The notes: a model not told the origin generated them from the letters alone. A DNA stretch of 64,000 nucleotides from Reichenbachiella carrageenanivorans (GCF_025639805.1 NZ_CP106735.1:1180001-1244000), one strand, 5' to 3'; positions 37,034 through 46,343 are shown, counted from the first letter of the stretch. A program made the numbers and translations.

Positions 37034-38146
37034 ATGTCACACGAAGGAAGAAGAAAATTTATAAAAGCCAGTGGTATTACGCTGGCTGGCGGAGCAGCAG
37101 GTCTGCTGGCCTCTTGTGCCGATCCCAAAAAACATGAATCGGTCAATATCAATTTCAACAATACCTACCATTGGAAAATGGTGACGACCTGGCCGCCGAA
37201 TTTTCCCGTATTGGGTGGTGGGTGCAAGCTACTGGCCAAATGGGTGGACGAGATGAGCGGTGGCCGACTCAAAATCGACGTCTATGGCGGTGGTGAGCTC
37301 ATCCCTTCGCTGGAGTGCTTCGATGCCGTGAGCCATGGTGCGGTGGAAATGGCCAGCGGATCTGGCTACTACTGGGCTGGCAAAATCCCTGCGGCTCAGT
37401 TTTTTTCGTCGGTGCCTTTTGGTATGAACGCCCAGCAGATGAATGCGTGGATCATCAATGGCGGCGCCAACCAGCTTTGGGACGAAATCTATGAGCCGTT
37501 TGACCTCATCCCATTGCCGGGTGGCAATACTGGCGTGCAGGCTGGCGGCTGGTACAACAAAGAGATCCACACCATCGAGGATTATAAAGGTCTAAAAATC
37601 CGAATGCCCGGCCTCGGGGGCAAAATCATAAACAAGGCTGGCGGTACCGCAGTGCTGGTGGCTGGTGGCGAATTGTTTTCCAACTTGGAGCGCGGCGTGA
37701 TCGACGCCACGGAGTGGATCGGCCCGTACCACGATTATCTCATGGGATTTCATCGGGTGGCCAAACACTACTACTACCCGGGCTGGCATGAACCGGGTAC
37801 AGTCTTGGAGATGATTATGAACAAGACCAAATTTAACGAGCTACCAAAAGACCTGCAGGAGATTTTGAAGTCGGCGATCTACCGATTGAATCAATGGATG
37901 CTGCTGGAGTTTGAACAAAAAAACTCGGTCTATCTACAGAAGATGAAAGACGAGCAGGTAGACATTCGCCCTTTCTCGAAAGAGGTACTAGATCCGCTAA
38001 AAAAAATAGCCAAAGAGGTGGTACTAGAAGCCGTAGAGTCTGATGCGCAGAGTAAAAAAGTTTACGAGCACTATGCTAAGTTTAGCAAACAGATCAGTGC
38101 CTGGTCAGACATCAGTGAGAAGTATTATTACAAAAATGTACTGTAG
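37034..38146 (+). CDS. TRAP-type (DctP family) substrate-binding lipoprotein with Tat signal
   Basis: 370 residues from the chosen ATG. The N-terminus GRRKFIKASG is a twin-arginine motif and is followed by LLASC, a lipobox, so the protein is exported folded and lipid-anchored. The body is a DctP-fold binding protein: HWKMVTTWPPNFPVLG, FDAVSHGAVEMASGSGYYW, then GLKIRMPG and the ERGVIDATEWIGPYHD element. Such proteins bind carboxylates, often 2-oxo acids, for TRAP transporters, but no DctQ/DctM membrane genes are near. A start at 36953 would put 27 extra residues before the Tat motif and is unlikely. The gene looks richer in G+C than its neighbours, a hint of transfer. Confidence 0.85.
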   Translation: MSHEGRRKFIKASGITLAGGAAGLLASCADPKKHESVNINFNNTYHWKMVTTWPPNFPVLGGGCKLLAKWVDEMSGGRLKIDVYGGGELIPSLECFDAVSHGAVEMASGSGYYWAGKIPAAQFFSSVPFGMNAQQMNAWIINGGANQLWDEIYEPFDLIPLPGGNTGVQAGGWYNKEIHTIEDYKGLKIRMPGLGGKIINKAGGTAVLVAGGELFSNLERGVIDATEWIGPYHDYLMGFHRVAKHYYYPGWHEPGTVLEMIMNKTKFNELPKDLQEILKSAIYRLNQWMLLEFEQKNSVYLQKMKDEQVDIRPFSKEVLDPLKKIAKEVVLEAVESDAQSKKVYEHYAKFSKQISAWSDISEKYYYKNVL

Positions 38147-38195
38147 CAAATAGGGGTCTAGGCCTTAATGAGCTCACCTGACACTATTCAGTTCA

Positions 38196-38522
38196 TCAAA
38201 GTTTGGAATCGGCGTGCTCGATGCCCAGATTGACCCAGTGCGCCAAGTCGGCCTCTGACTCAAAACCATCGGCAGATACGAAGACAAATTCTTTCATGGG
38301 GCGCTTGGTGAAATCCATGGGTCGGACGGCCGGTTTTTTCAATTCTTCTTGCTCTTTGGATGCAATCACTCGCACACACAAGTCGTCTTTGACAATGCCT
38401 ACACTCATTTTGCCTTTGTAGAGATAGCACAAGCCGCCAAACATTTTCTTCTCGGTGATGCTTTCGCCGAAAGGCGCCAAATGCTGCCTGAGTCGCGCGG
38501 CTAGTTCTTCGTTGTAGGCCAT
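38196..38522 (-). CDS. TfoX/Sxy N-terminal-domain protein
   Basis: 108 residues, one TfoX N-terminal domain. Diagnostic pieces are the KKMFGGLCYLYKGKMSVGI strand-turn region and the late FVFVSADGFESEADLAHWV helix. Sxy/TfoX activates competence genes in gamma-proteobacteria, but single-domain relatives like this one are widespread and have no proven role. It is 11 bases downstream of the GNAT gene on the same strand and probably in one operon with it and the MFS transporter. Confidence 0.85.
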   Translation of the reverse strand: MAYNEELAARLRQHLAPFGESITEKKMFGGLCYLYKGKMSVGIVKDDLCVRVIASKEQEELKKPAVRPMDFTKRPMKEFVFVSADGFESEADLAHWVNLGIEHADSKL

Positions 38523-38533
38523 GTTTTTAGGGT

Positions 38534-38977
38534 TTAGTTTAAAATGGAAAGACTCATATCCACATGTGGGATACCGTCTTCGAGATAGATGTCCGATGTT
38601 TTCTCAAATCCAAAGGTGGCATAGAAGGGAGAAAGGTGCTCTTGCGCCTGCAAATAAATACTTTCTGCTTTTCCTTCTTTTTTGATCTCAACTATCGCAG
38701 CTTGGATCAGCGCGCGGCTCAGTCCTTGCCCTCTAAAAGCAGGCGGGGTCACGACTCGACCCACGGCGGCGTCTGTGGGCAAACGGTAATAGACCCGTAG
38801 ATAGCTGACGATTTCATTTTGCTGACAAATAAAAAAATGTGTGGCTTCTTGATCCTTTTGATCAATCTCAGGATAAGGGCAGTTTTGCTCCACCACGAAG
38901 GCGTCTACTCGAATTTTTAGAATCGTGTATAGTTCATCAAGCGTAAGCTGTCTAAATTTTTTGATCTGTATTTTCAT
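38534..38977 (-). CDS. ElaA-like GNAT N-acetyltransferase
   Basis: 147 residues. The acetyl-CoA pyrophosphate loop is RVVTPPAFRGQGLSRALI, and YLRVYYRLPTDAAVGRVV before it together with the opening LYTILKIRVDAFVVEQNCPYPEIDQKD is the ElaA pattern. The substrate is unknown. Its start codon lies 26 bases inside the end of the MFS gene, an unusually long overlap but with both frames clearly coding, so translation is probably coupled. Confidence 0.85.
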   Translation of the reverse strand: MKIQIKKFRQLTLDELYTILKIRVDAFVVEQNCPYPEIDQKDQEATHFFICQQNEIVSYLRVYYRLPTDAAVGRVVTPPAFRGQGLSRALIQAAIVEIKKEGKAESIYLQAQEHLSPFYATFGFEKTSDIYLEDGIPHVDMSLSILN

Positions 38978-40193
38978 ATCCTGCTTTTTCTACCTTCAAT
39001 CTATATCTCAAATAATAGCACAACAAAAGGCCAACTGCCGAAGCAAGAAATACCAATGTCCACGTAAAATTATATCCAAATTGCTCGGTAAGCTGCATGC
39101 CGAGATTGGGGCCGATGATATGAGCGGCTGAAAAAGCAATGGGAAACAAAGCCATATATTCTCCAGCCTTTCCCCTCTTGGATCGCTCCATGGCAAATGA
39201 ATTAGCAAAAGGAAAAATCAACATTTCTCCTAAGGTGATAAATACCATACTAATAATCAATATTCCTACCCAGCTAGAAAAATTGAATACCCAAAAACCC
39301 AAACCAAGAAACAAAGTACCTATCCATAGAACTGTTGTCTTTGAAATTTTTTGGTTTTCTAACCAATTGATTAATGGCATTTCAAAAAGAAAAATAATCA
39401 TCCCATTCATAGCAATGAGCCATCCTATCTGAGATTCGGTAAGTAAGTGGATAGTTTTATAATACAACGGAACAGTAGCAAAAAGCTGAAGAAACATCAC
39501 TCCTGTGATAAATACTACCATCAAAAAAACCAAATATGGTACATCCGTATAAGCCGATGTATTCTTGGTCGTCGATGCATCAACTGATAAAGTCGCGGTT
39601 TGGTTTTTTTCATGAATGAGCAAATACAATAAAATAGCTGCTATCATACAAGTGACACCGTCTATCCAAAAAAGCACACCATAAGTCATCATGGCAATGA
39701 TGGCTCCGCCAATTGCTGGGCCAAATGAAAAACCCAGATTAATAGCTAAACGAATCAGGGTGACTGACCGTGTAGCATTTTCTGGCTTACTATGTGTTCG
39801 GATAGACACATACATGGCTGGTCTAAACATATCGGCTACCAACATCAGTACAAATATACCAGTAGTCAAATACCAAAATTCGCTCAGATACTGCACCACA
39901 ATGAAAATAACACCTGAACCAATCAAACTGACTAGCATTACTTTGTAATATCCAATATGATCGGTGAGTTTGCCCCCAAGCCACGAACCTAAAATAGATC
40001 CTGTGCCGAAGGCCGTCATGACCCAACCGACTTCGGATAAAGTATAACCCAAACTCGCCGTTAGGTATAGCGATAAAAAAGGCACCACCATGGTGCCAGC
40101 TCTATTGATAAATGTAATAAGTGCCAATAACCATATTTCTTTGGACAGGCCTTGGTAGGATTGAAGATAGGCGTTGAATGATCTTTTTATCAT
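38952..40193 (-). CDS. MFS transporter
   Basis: 413 residues with twelve predicted membrane helices in two halves. The loop between helices 2 and 3 has GSWLGGKLTDHIGYYKVM, the major-facilitator GxLaDrxGrk signature. The sequence resembles drug and small-molecule efflux transporters, but the substrate cannot be deduced. It is the first gene of a minus-strand operon with the GNAT and TfoX-domain genes. Confidence 0.88.
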   Translation of the reverse strand: MIKRSFNAYLQSYQGLSKEIWLLALITFINRAGTMVVPFLSLYLTASLGYTLSEVGWVMTAFGTGSILGSWLGGKLTDHIGYYKVMLVSLIGSGVIFIVVQYLSEFWYLTTGIFVLMLVADMFRPAMYVSIRTHSKPENATRSVTLIRLAINLGFSFGPAIGGAIIAMMTYGVLFWIDGVTCMIAAILLYLLIHEKNQTATLSVDASTTKNTSAYTDVPYLVFLMVVFITGVMFLQLFATVPLYYKTIHLLTESQIGWLIAMNGMIIFLFEMPLINWLENQKISKTTVLWIGTLFLGLGFWVFNFSSWVGILIISMVFITLGEMLIFPFANSFAMERSKRGKAGEYMALFPIAFSAAHIIGPNLGMQLTEQFGYNFTWTLVFLASAVGLLLCYYLRYRLKVEKAGYENTDQKI

Positions 40194-40410
40194 CTTTTTG
40201 CTTTGATTATGTCTGATAGATAGTGGCTGACTACAGCTACTGCATCAATTGGGTTTATCATCGACTTTTTATGGAAACACTACTATTTCTAGTATAGTAC
40301 TCCAAGGGTGGTGGTGTCGACAAAACTGGTTACGACAAAAAGAAGAGAAAGGATGTTTCAGAAGTATGAATAAAAATACTACTACAAATCAATATTTGTA
40401 ATAGCTCTCG

Positions 40411-40836
40411 CTAAGGAATTCTCTCAAGGTTTTTCACCTCAGCTTCGCCATCTAACACGATCCTATTTCGACCTGTTTCGGTTTCGAAATATTGGGTGCT
40501 AATCACCGCAATGTGCTTACCTTCCCGAATTTCGGTTATTTCAAATTTAGCTACGTATCTTTTTTCGGGATAAATAGCTCTTTTGAATTCTAATTTTTGA
40601 CCCAGATAAAAAGTGCCTGGCCCTGGAAATTCCATACCCAAGATTTTGGATATGACAGCCGAAGTAAAAATACCGTGTACGATGGGCGATTTAAAATTGG
40701 TAGTAGCCGCAAACTCGGCATCAATGTGCAAGGGATTTTTGTCACCAGACAATTCTGCGAAGGCATTGACTTGCTCTTGCGTAATAACAAACTCCGTTTC
40801 GTAAGTATCTCCTACTTTTAGCATTTTTTCAATCAT
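40411..40836 (-). CDS. MaoC-like (R)-specific enoyl-CoA hydratase
   Basis: 141 residues, a single hot-dog MaoC domain. The catalytic Asp/His pair is in the motif AELSGDKNPLHID, and SPIVHGIFTSAVISKILG forms the central helix. Such proteins hydrate trans-2-enoyl-CoA to (R)-3-hydroxyacyl-CoA. Translation could start at the first Met (40836), which overlaps the upstream lipoprotein gene by 8 bases, or at MLKVGDTY (40824). Expression is probably coupled to the lipoprotein gene. Confidence 0.85.
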   Translation of the reverse strand: MIEKMLKVGDTYETEFVITQEQVNAFAELSGDKNPLHIDAEFAATTNFKSPIVHGIFTSAVISKILGMEFPGPGTFYLGQKLEFKRAIYPEKRYVAKFEITEIREGKHIAVISTQYFETETGRNRIVLDGEAEVKNLERIP

Positions 40837-41284
40837 TAACTTTCACTTGTACTGCATCGTAGAAATCATTGGCATGACCATCTCCATCCCAATCCATTTT
40901 GGCTTTATAGGTGACTCGGTCATTTTTCACGTCAAACTGATATACCGTTTCGGCACCATCGATCACTATGACGAGCGAATCGTTTCTCACAAGCCACTTC
41001 CCTACTTGTTCTTTAATTATTTCTTCTTGCAAGTTAGAGTACTGGGCAGTAAAAGTATGGTCTTCATGAAATTCGGATAAGATCGGTTTCATTTTTAAAA
41101 CCTTTTCCCACTCACCTTCCTTGGCCTGTAGTACAGAATCTTGTTTTTCTAATCGCTTCATCGTGACCAATAGAGACACGTTTGTCCATTTGCCAATCAA
41201 TTCGCTTTCTCTCAGTGATCCGTCTTTTTTTGCAGAGCAAGAGACCAAACCAAATACCAATAGTGCAATGAGTACATTTTTCAT
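40829..41284 (-). CDS. Hypothetical lipoprotein
   Basis: 151 residues with a lipoprotein signal peptide; the lipobox LVSC places the modified cysteine at residue 16. The mature domain (about 30-151) has alternating strands such as FHEDHTFTAQYSNL and KWLVRNDSLVIVIDGAE, a pattern of small lipocalin-like or DUF-type lipoproteins. I do not recognise a named family. It overlaps the MaoC gene by 8 bases on the same strand. Confidence 0.7.
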   Translation of the reverse strand: MKNVLIALLVFGLVSCSAKKDGSLRESELIGKWTNVSLLVTMKRLEKQDSVLQAKEGEWEKVLKMKPILSEFHEDHTFTAQYSNLQEEIIKEQVGKWLVRNDSLVIVIDGAETVYQFDVKNDRVTYKAKMDWDGDGHANDFYDAVQVKVND

Positions 41285-41339
41285 TCAATAAAATTAGGCA
41301 TAAAATCTAGATTGAAGAATGGGTCTAGGGGTTAGATAT

Positions 41340-41372
41340 AAAAAAAGCAGATGATCGCCCGTGATCATCTGC
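41340..41372 (-). terminator. Intrinsic terminator downstream of the HEAT-repeat gene
   Basis: The stem is GCAGATGATC (41347-41356) with GATCATCTGC (41363-41372) and a loop of 6. The A-run at 41340-41346 reads as a U-tract on the minus strand. It lies 190 bases after the HEAT-repeat stop codon. Confidence 0.82.
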
Positions 41373-41561
41373 CAGTCATTTGTTGGATTAGTATGCTTGT
41401 AGTCTAATGAAAAAGCCCACTGAGCTTTAAAAATAACCATAAACCAAAGAAGTTGGAAATAATGAATCTTATATTTTAACCATTCAGAATAGTATTCTGT
41501 TTTTAATTATAATTAAAAATATAATTCTATAAAAAGATCATTTAATGAAATAATTCATTTT

Positions 41562-42083
41562 TTACTCTTCCTTTAAATAGGCCTCTAAGTCTTCTAACAT
41601 CTCATTTACTTCTATTTTTCTAAGATCATAAAGTTCATCTTGTTTCACATTGTTACTATAATGCTCCCAGTGCTTTTTGGCTTTTCGAATAACACGAGGA
41701 GTAATGTCAAATTCTTTGTGATCTAATAAATCTTTGGCTTGCGTCGAAACTTTAAAACTACCGTTCAGAAAATGCTTAAAAATCTCAACGTATTTGCTAC
41801 TCAAATCAAAATCTTCGAGCATCATAAACAAATCTCCAGCGATAACCGAATTTTCTTTGTTTTGGATGGCCTCTAGCAATGGAGCCAAACCCGCTTCATT
41901 ATTTTTTATTTTACCTAATGTTCGTGCAGCCAAAAATTTTGAATCTGAGTTTTCATGACTAAGCAGTTTGATCATTTCTTCTACCACTTCTTCCGTTCCT
42001 ATTCGTGCCAGAGTATCGGACACTTCATATGCCTTGCTATCCAATTCCCCTGATATTTGAGCAACTAATTCTGTAACTGCCAT
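41562..42083 (-). CDS. HEAT-repeat protein
   Basis: 173 residues, all helical, with about three HEAT units. The clearest are VVEEMIKLLSHENSDSKFLA followed by ARTLGKIKNNEAGLAPLLEA, the A and B helices of one repeat. The C-terminus is a long charged helix (about 130-173). There is no signal peptide, so it is probably cytoplasmic and works in protein-protein contacts. Function is unknown. A terminator at 42139-42166 separates it from the thiolase gene, so it has its own promoter. Confidence 0.75.
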   Translation of the reverse strand: MAVTELVAQISGELDSKAYEVSDTLARIGTEEVVEEMIKLLSHENSDSKFLAARTLGKIKNNEAGLAPLLEAIQNKENSVIAGDLFMMLEDFDLSSKYVEIFKHFLNGSFKVSTQAKDLLDHKEFDITPRVIRKAKKHWEHYSNNVKQDELYDLRKIEVNEMLEDLEAYLKEE

Positions 42084-42138
42084 ATGACTTGTTTTTTTAA
42101 TTCGTAAAATTAGAACATTGTCTACTAAGACTGGCTAT

Positions 42139-42166
42139 AAAAAAAGGCCCCTATCGTTGGGGCCTT
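42139..42166 (-). terminator. Intrinsic terminator of the fad operon
   Basis: AAGGCCCC (42144-42151) pairs with GGGGCCTT (42159-42166) around a 7-base loop, and the A-run at 42139-42145 gives a U-tract on the minus strand. It lies 35 bases after the thiolase stop. Confidence 0.88.
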
Positions 42167-42200
42167 AATCACGCATTAGCGTTTTCTCATAATAAAAGTG

Positions 42201-43376
42201 TTACTTTAAGAATTCGTAGATTCCAGCTACGCCTTGGCCACCACCTACACAAGCTGTCACCATTCCATATTTTTGTTTTCTTCTTCGCATCTCGTTGATC
42301 AACTGTACAGACAGCTTCGCTCCTGAGCATCCTAGCGGATGACCTAAGGCTATAGCGCCCCCATTCGGGTTGATCTTCTCCGGATCTAGTCCTGCCTCCT
42401 TTATTACGGCCAAAGATTGTGTCGCGAAGGCTTCATTGAGTTCGAATTGGTCTATGTCATTCAATTTTAAACCTGCAAGTTTCAATGCTTTCGGAATAGC
42501 TGCTACAGGTCCGATGCCCATAATTCTAGGATTCACACCTGCTGCAGTATAAGTCACCATTCGGGCTACTGGCTCCAGATTCAGTTCTTTGACCATCGCT
42601 TCGGACATAACCATCACGAAAGCTGCGCCATCAGAAGTTTGAGATGAGTTGCCCGCCGTCACTACACCGCCCATTTTGAAAGCTGGTTTTAATCTTGCCA
42701 ATCCTTCCATAGATGTTCCTGCCCTTGGTCCTTCATCGGTATCTACTACATATTCGCGTTCCGCTTTTTTGCCAGCTTCGTTTACATAAGTTTCCTTTAC
42801 TGTGATTGGCACGATCTCGTCCTTGAATTTTCCTTCCTTCAAAGCCGCCAAGGCTTTGTCGTGAGATTTTACAGAAAATTCATCCGCTTCTTCTCTCGTG
42901 ATGCCATAATCCGACGCAATTTCTTCTGCTGTCAAACCCATACCCAAATAATACTCAGGCGTTTTTTCAGCGATTTTCCAATTGAGGGCAGTTTTGTAGC
43001 CGAGCATCGGGACAAGCGACATGGATTCTGTACCACCAGCAATGATGCAGTTGGCCATGCCAGCTTTGATTCGAGCTGCTGCAATAGCGATCGTTTCCAA
43101 ACCTGAACCACAGTATCTATTGACAGTCACACCCGGTACTTCGATCGGCAACGAGAGTAATGAAATCATTCTTCCCATTTGCATACCTTGTTCTGCTTCG
43201 GGAATGGCATTGCCTACAATGAGATCATCTATTCTTTTTGGATCAAGTGCTGGTACATCTGCTACCAAGTGCTTGATCACATCAGCTGCCAAATCATCTG
43301 GGCGAGTAAATCTGAATCCGCCTTTTTTTGATTTGCCAATTGCTGTTCTATATCCGTTTACTATATATGCTTCCAT
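42201..43376 (-). CDS. fadA: Acetyl-CoA acyltransferase (3-ketoacyl-CoA thiolase)
   Basis: 391 residues. It cleaves 3-ketoacyl-CoA with CoA in the last step of fatty-acid beta-oxidation. The nucleophile is C89 in NRYCGSG. H346 in ALGHPLGCSGAK and C376 in TACVGGGQG complete the active site. Length and motif spacing are normal for FadA-type degradative thiolases. It follows the 3-hydroxyacyl-CoA dehydrogenase/enoyl-CoA hydratase gene by 40 bases and the MarR gene heads the operon, the same logic as fadN-fadA of Bacillus. Confidence 0.93.
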   Translation of the reverse strand: MEAYIVNGYRTAIGKSKKGGFRFTRPDDLAADVIKHLVADVPALDPKRIDDLIVGNAIPEAEQGMQMGRMISLLSLPIEVPGVTVNRYCGSGLETIAIAAARIKAGMANCIIAGGTESMSLVPMLGYKTALNWKIAEKTPEYYLGMGLTAEEIASDYGITREEADEFSVKSHDKALAALKEGKFKDEIVPITVKETYVNEAGKKAEREYVVDTDEGPRAGTSMEGLARLKPAFKMGGVVTAGNSSQTSDGAAFVMVMSEAMVKELNLEPVARMVTYTAAGVNPRIMGIGPVAAIPKALKLAGLKLNDIDQFELNEAFATQSLAVIKEAGLDPEKINPNGGAIALGHPLGCSGAKLSVQLINEMRRRKQKYGMVTACVGGGQGVAGIYEFLK

Positions 43377-43416
43377 TTTTGTAGTTTCTTAATATTAAAA
43401 TTTTAGAATAGAAAAA

Positions 43417-45819
43417 TTAGTTCCTTAGCGGTTTGCCTTTAAACAAAATGCTATGGATTCGTTCCAAAGTTTTTGGTTCGCCCGTCAAACTCAAGAACGC
43501 TTCTCGTTCTAAATCCAAAAGATACTGTTCTGAAACTAACGTCGGTGCGGAGAGGTCTCCTCCGTTCATTACCCAAGAAATTTTCTTGGCGATTTTCATA
43601 TCATGATCCGAAATATAATTTCCGTATCTCATACCAGCCACACCAGCTTCGAACATCGCCAGTCCAGATTTTCCCTGAACTTTGATGTCTGTTCGCTGCG
43701 CTGGTTGTGTATATCCTGCTTCCGCTAGTTCGATGGCCTTATTTTTTGCGTCAGCCAAAAGCCTTGCTCTATTCAAAGTAAAATCATCTGACTTTCTGAT
43801 GAAACCTAAATCTCTGGCTTCGTGTGCTGAAGTAGCCACTTTAGCTGTAGCGATCGTCATAAAGTTTTCTTGCAACACATTGAGTTCAGGATCTCCTACT
43901 TTATAAGCATCTGAAGTTCTCAATGTCATTTCTTTGGTACCACCACCACCAGGGATAAGACCAACACCAACTTCTACCAAACCCATATAAGTTTCGGTAT
44001 GTGCCTGAATATGATCAGAGTGTAAAGACAATTCACATCCACCACCTAGAGCCATACCTGAAGTAGCTACTACCACTGGGATTGATGAATATCTGGCACG
44101 CATCATCGTATTTTGAAAATGACCAATCATCATGTTGATTTCGTCGTAATCCTGATCGCCAGCATACATAAATAGCATGGCCAAATTGGCTCCTGCCGAA
44201 AAATTTTGTCCTTCATTACCGATGACCAATCCCCTATAGCTTTCTTCGGCTTTCGAAATTGAGGCATTAATGCCTTCGATGATTTCGGCACCCATAGCGT
44301 TCATTTTGGTATGGTATTCCAAATTGAGAATACCGTCACCAATGTCGTAAAGCGTACATCCAGGATTCTGATATACAATGTTATTTTGTTTGAACGCATC
44401 TAGAATGATAAGCCCTTCCGTACCTGAAATGACTTTGTATGATTTCGATGGAATGTCGTAGTACATCTTTTTGCCATTTTCGAATTTGTAAAAATTCTCA
44501 TGACCTGCAGCGATCATTTCACCTACCCACTCGGCTGGTTTCATACCTGCCGCTTCCATTTTGGCGGCTGTCTCTTTTACTCCGAGTACATCCCAGGTAG
44601 CAAACGGACCAATCTCCCATGCAAAACCTGCTGCTACGGCATTGTCTATGCGGTAGATCTCATCTGCAATTTCTGGAATTCTGAGCGAACAGTATTTGAA
44701 CATATCATAGAACGTAGTTCTATAAAATTCTCCTGCCTTACCATCTGAGTTTACCAAAATCGGTAATCGCTCTTTTACATTTTCAATGTCTTTGACCTGA
44801 CCTATGACATCAAAATGTCCTTTGGTTCGAGGGCCATATTCAAAGGTTTTTAGATTGAGTTCAAGGATATCCTTCTTGCCGTTTTCATCGACCGTCTTTT
44901 TGAAATAACCCTGCTTGGTTTTATCTCCCCACCATTTTCTGTCGTAAAGTTCCTGTACTATTTTGGGTAATTTGAATGCCTCTCTAGATTCATCATTTGG
45001 CAATCCTTGATACAGACCATTGGCTACATTGACAGTAGTATCTAGTCCGACCACATCCATGGTTCGGAAAGTTGCCGATTTGGCTCGTCCGATGATAGGA
45101 CCGGTAAGTTTGTCTACCTCACCAACGGTGAGGCCGATTTTTTCTACGGCGTGCATACCCGACATGATTGCATAGATACCTATTCGATTGGCTATAAATG
45201 CTGGTGTGTCTTTACACAAGACTGTTTCTTTTCCTAAAAACAGATCTCCATAGTTCATCAAAAAGTCTATCACTTCTTGATCCGTTTCCTTGGTAGGAAT
45301 AATTTCCAACAATCTCAAATATCTTGGAGGGTTGAAAAAGTGCGTCCCACAAAAATGCTTTCTAAAATCTTCGCTTCGGCCTTCAGCCATAAAGTGAATA
45401 GGAATACCTGAAGTATTGGATGTGATGAGTGTTCCTTGTTTTCTATATTTTTCGACTTGTTCGAAAACTAGTTTTTTAATTTCTAGTTTTTCGACTACTA
45501 CTTCCATAATCCAATCGTATTCTGAAATTTTTGACATATCATCGTCAAAATTCCCTAACGTTACGAGTGAAGCACTTTTTTTATCATAAAGTGCGGCAGG
45601 TTTGGCTGTAAGTGTATTTTGAAAAGCTGTGTTCACAATTCTATTGCGGACAACTTTATCTTCGAGGGTGAGGCCTTTGGCCTGTTCCGCTTCGTCCAAC
45701 TCTCGGGGTACAATATCCAATAACAATACTTGTACGCCGATGTTTGCAAAATGACAAGCAATTCTAGATCCCATAATACCGGATCCAAGAATAGCTACTT
45801 TTTTGATCGCTCTATTCAT
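43417..45819 (-). CDS. 3-hydroxyacyl-CoA dehydrogenase/enoyl-CoA hydratase fusion (FadN-type)
   Basis: 800 residues. The NAD-binding dehydrogenase comes first (VAILGSGIMGSRIACHFA, then the HFFNPPRYLRLLEIIP catalytic-histidine region), followed by two dehydrogenase C-terminal modules. A crotonase domain comes after about residue 490, with SAGANLAMLF and MALGGGCELSLHSD oxyanion-hole segments. This order is the reverse of E. coli FadB/FadJ and agrees with Bacillus FadN. It performs the second and third steps of beta-oxidation. The MarR gene overlaps its start by 8 bases and the thiolase gene follows. Confidence 0.92.
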   Translation of the reverse strand: MNRAIKKVAILGSGIMGSRIACHFANIGVQVLLLDIVPRELDEAEQAKGLTLEDKVVRNRIVNTAFQNTLTAKPAALYDKKSASLVTLGNFDDDMSKISEYDWIMEVVVEKLEIKKLVFEQVEKYRKQGTLITSNTSGIPIHFMAEGRSEDFRKHFCGTHFFNPPRYLRLLEIIPTKETDQEVIDFLMNYGDLFLGKETVLCKDTPAFIANRIGIYAIMSGMHAVEKIGLTVGEVDKLTGPIIGRAKSATFRTMDVVGLDTTVNVANGLYQGLPNDESREAFKLPKIVQELYDRKWWGDKTKQGYFKKTVDENGKKDILELNLKTFEYGPRTKGHFDVIGQVKDIENVKERLPILVNSDGKAGEFYRTTFYDMFKYCSLRIPEIADEIYRIDNAVAAGFAWEIGPFATWDVLGVKETAAKMEAAGMKPAEWVGEMIAAGHENFYKFENGKKMYYDIPSKSYKVISGTEGLIILDAFKQNNIVYQNPGCTLYDIGDGILNLEYHTKMNAMGAEIIEGINASISKAEESYRGLVIGNEGQNFSAGANLAMLFMYAGDQDYDEINMMIGHFQNTMMRARYSSIPVVVATSGMALGGGCELSLHSDHIQAHTETYMGLVEVGVGLIPGGGGTKEMTLRTSDAYKVGDPELNVLQENFMTIATAKVATSAHEARDLGFIRKSDDFTLNRARLLADAKNKAIELAEAGYTQPAQRTDIKVQGKSGLAMFEAGVAGMRYGNYISDHDMKIAKKISWVMNGGDLSAPTLVSEQYLLDLEREAFLSLTGEPKTLERIHSILFKGKPLRN

Positions 45820-46276
45820 TTTCGATTAACTGTATTTTTTGGTCAAGATTTTTGTTTTCTTCTATCACGTTGTCGATAGCAGTCATTACTTCGAAGAAGG
45901 CCTCCAATTTTTTTGGGGAGACTGATTCTCTTACTTTATCATTGAAAAATATGACTGCTTTTCGAGAAAATTCTCTTTGTTTTTTACCTGCTTCAGTAAG
46001 GTAGATTCTAACCGATCGTTTGTCTTCGGTATCTCTCTCTCTGTAGATAAGCCCTGTTTCTTCCATGTTTTTCAACATTCGGGTGAGACTACGAGATTCC
46101 ATACCTAACAAGGGTGCAATTTTAGTAGCAGGTGTACCTTCGTCTTGATCGATATTCAACAATACAAATCCTGATGAAGCCGTAATACCCTTCATCGATC
46201 CGCCTTGGTTATACATTCTAGATATCGCGTGCCACACTACTTTGATGTGATAATCGACCGTTTCTTCTTTACGCAT
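45812..46276 (-). CDS. MarR-family transcriptional regulator of the fad operon
   Basis: 154 residues with a MarR winged helix: the recognition helix ATKIAPLLGMESRSLTRML and the wing RERDTEDKRSVRIYLT are clear. The long terminal helices should form the dimer. It is the first gene of the operon with the FadN-type and FadA-type genes (8-base overlap), so it most likely controls beta-oxidation in response to an acyl-CoA or fatty acid. A TATCTTTG promoter and a 12-bp palindrome lie upstream, consistent with autoregulation. Confidence 0.9.
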   Translation of the reverse strand: MRKEETVDYHIKVVWHAISRMYNQGGSMKGITASSGFVLLNIDQDEGTPATKIAPLLGMESRSLTRMLKNMEETGLIYRERDTEDKRSVRIYLTEAGKKQREFSRKAVIFFNDKVRESVSPKKLEAFFEVMTAIDNVIEENKNLDQKIQLIENE

Positions 46277-46311
46277 ACCCTACTTGTTTAATATCCCTTT
46301 ATCAATGTAAT

Positions 46312-46319
46312 CAAAGATA
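46312..46319 (-). promoter_or_regulatory. Candidate -7 box of the marR-fad operon
   Basis: The minus strand reads TATCTTTG, an exact TAnnTTTG match, 35 bases before the marR ATG. Confidence 0.5.
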
Positions 46320-46331
46320 TATAAAATATGT

Positions 46332-46343
46332 TATGCATGCATA
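46332..46343. promoter_or_regulatory. 12-bp perfect palindrome, candidate MarR operator
   Basis: TATGCATGCATA is a perfect palindrome. Its centre lies about 33 bases upstream of the start site expected from the -7 box at 46312-46319, so a bound dimer would block the promoter. MarR proteins commonly bind such sites in their own promoters. Confidence 0.45.
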
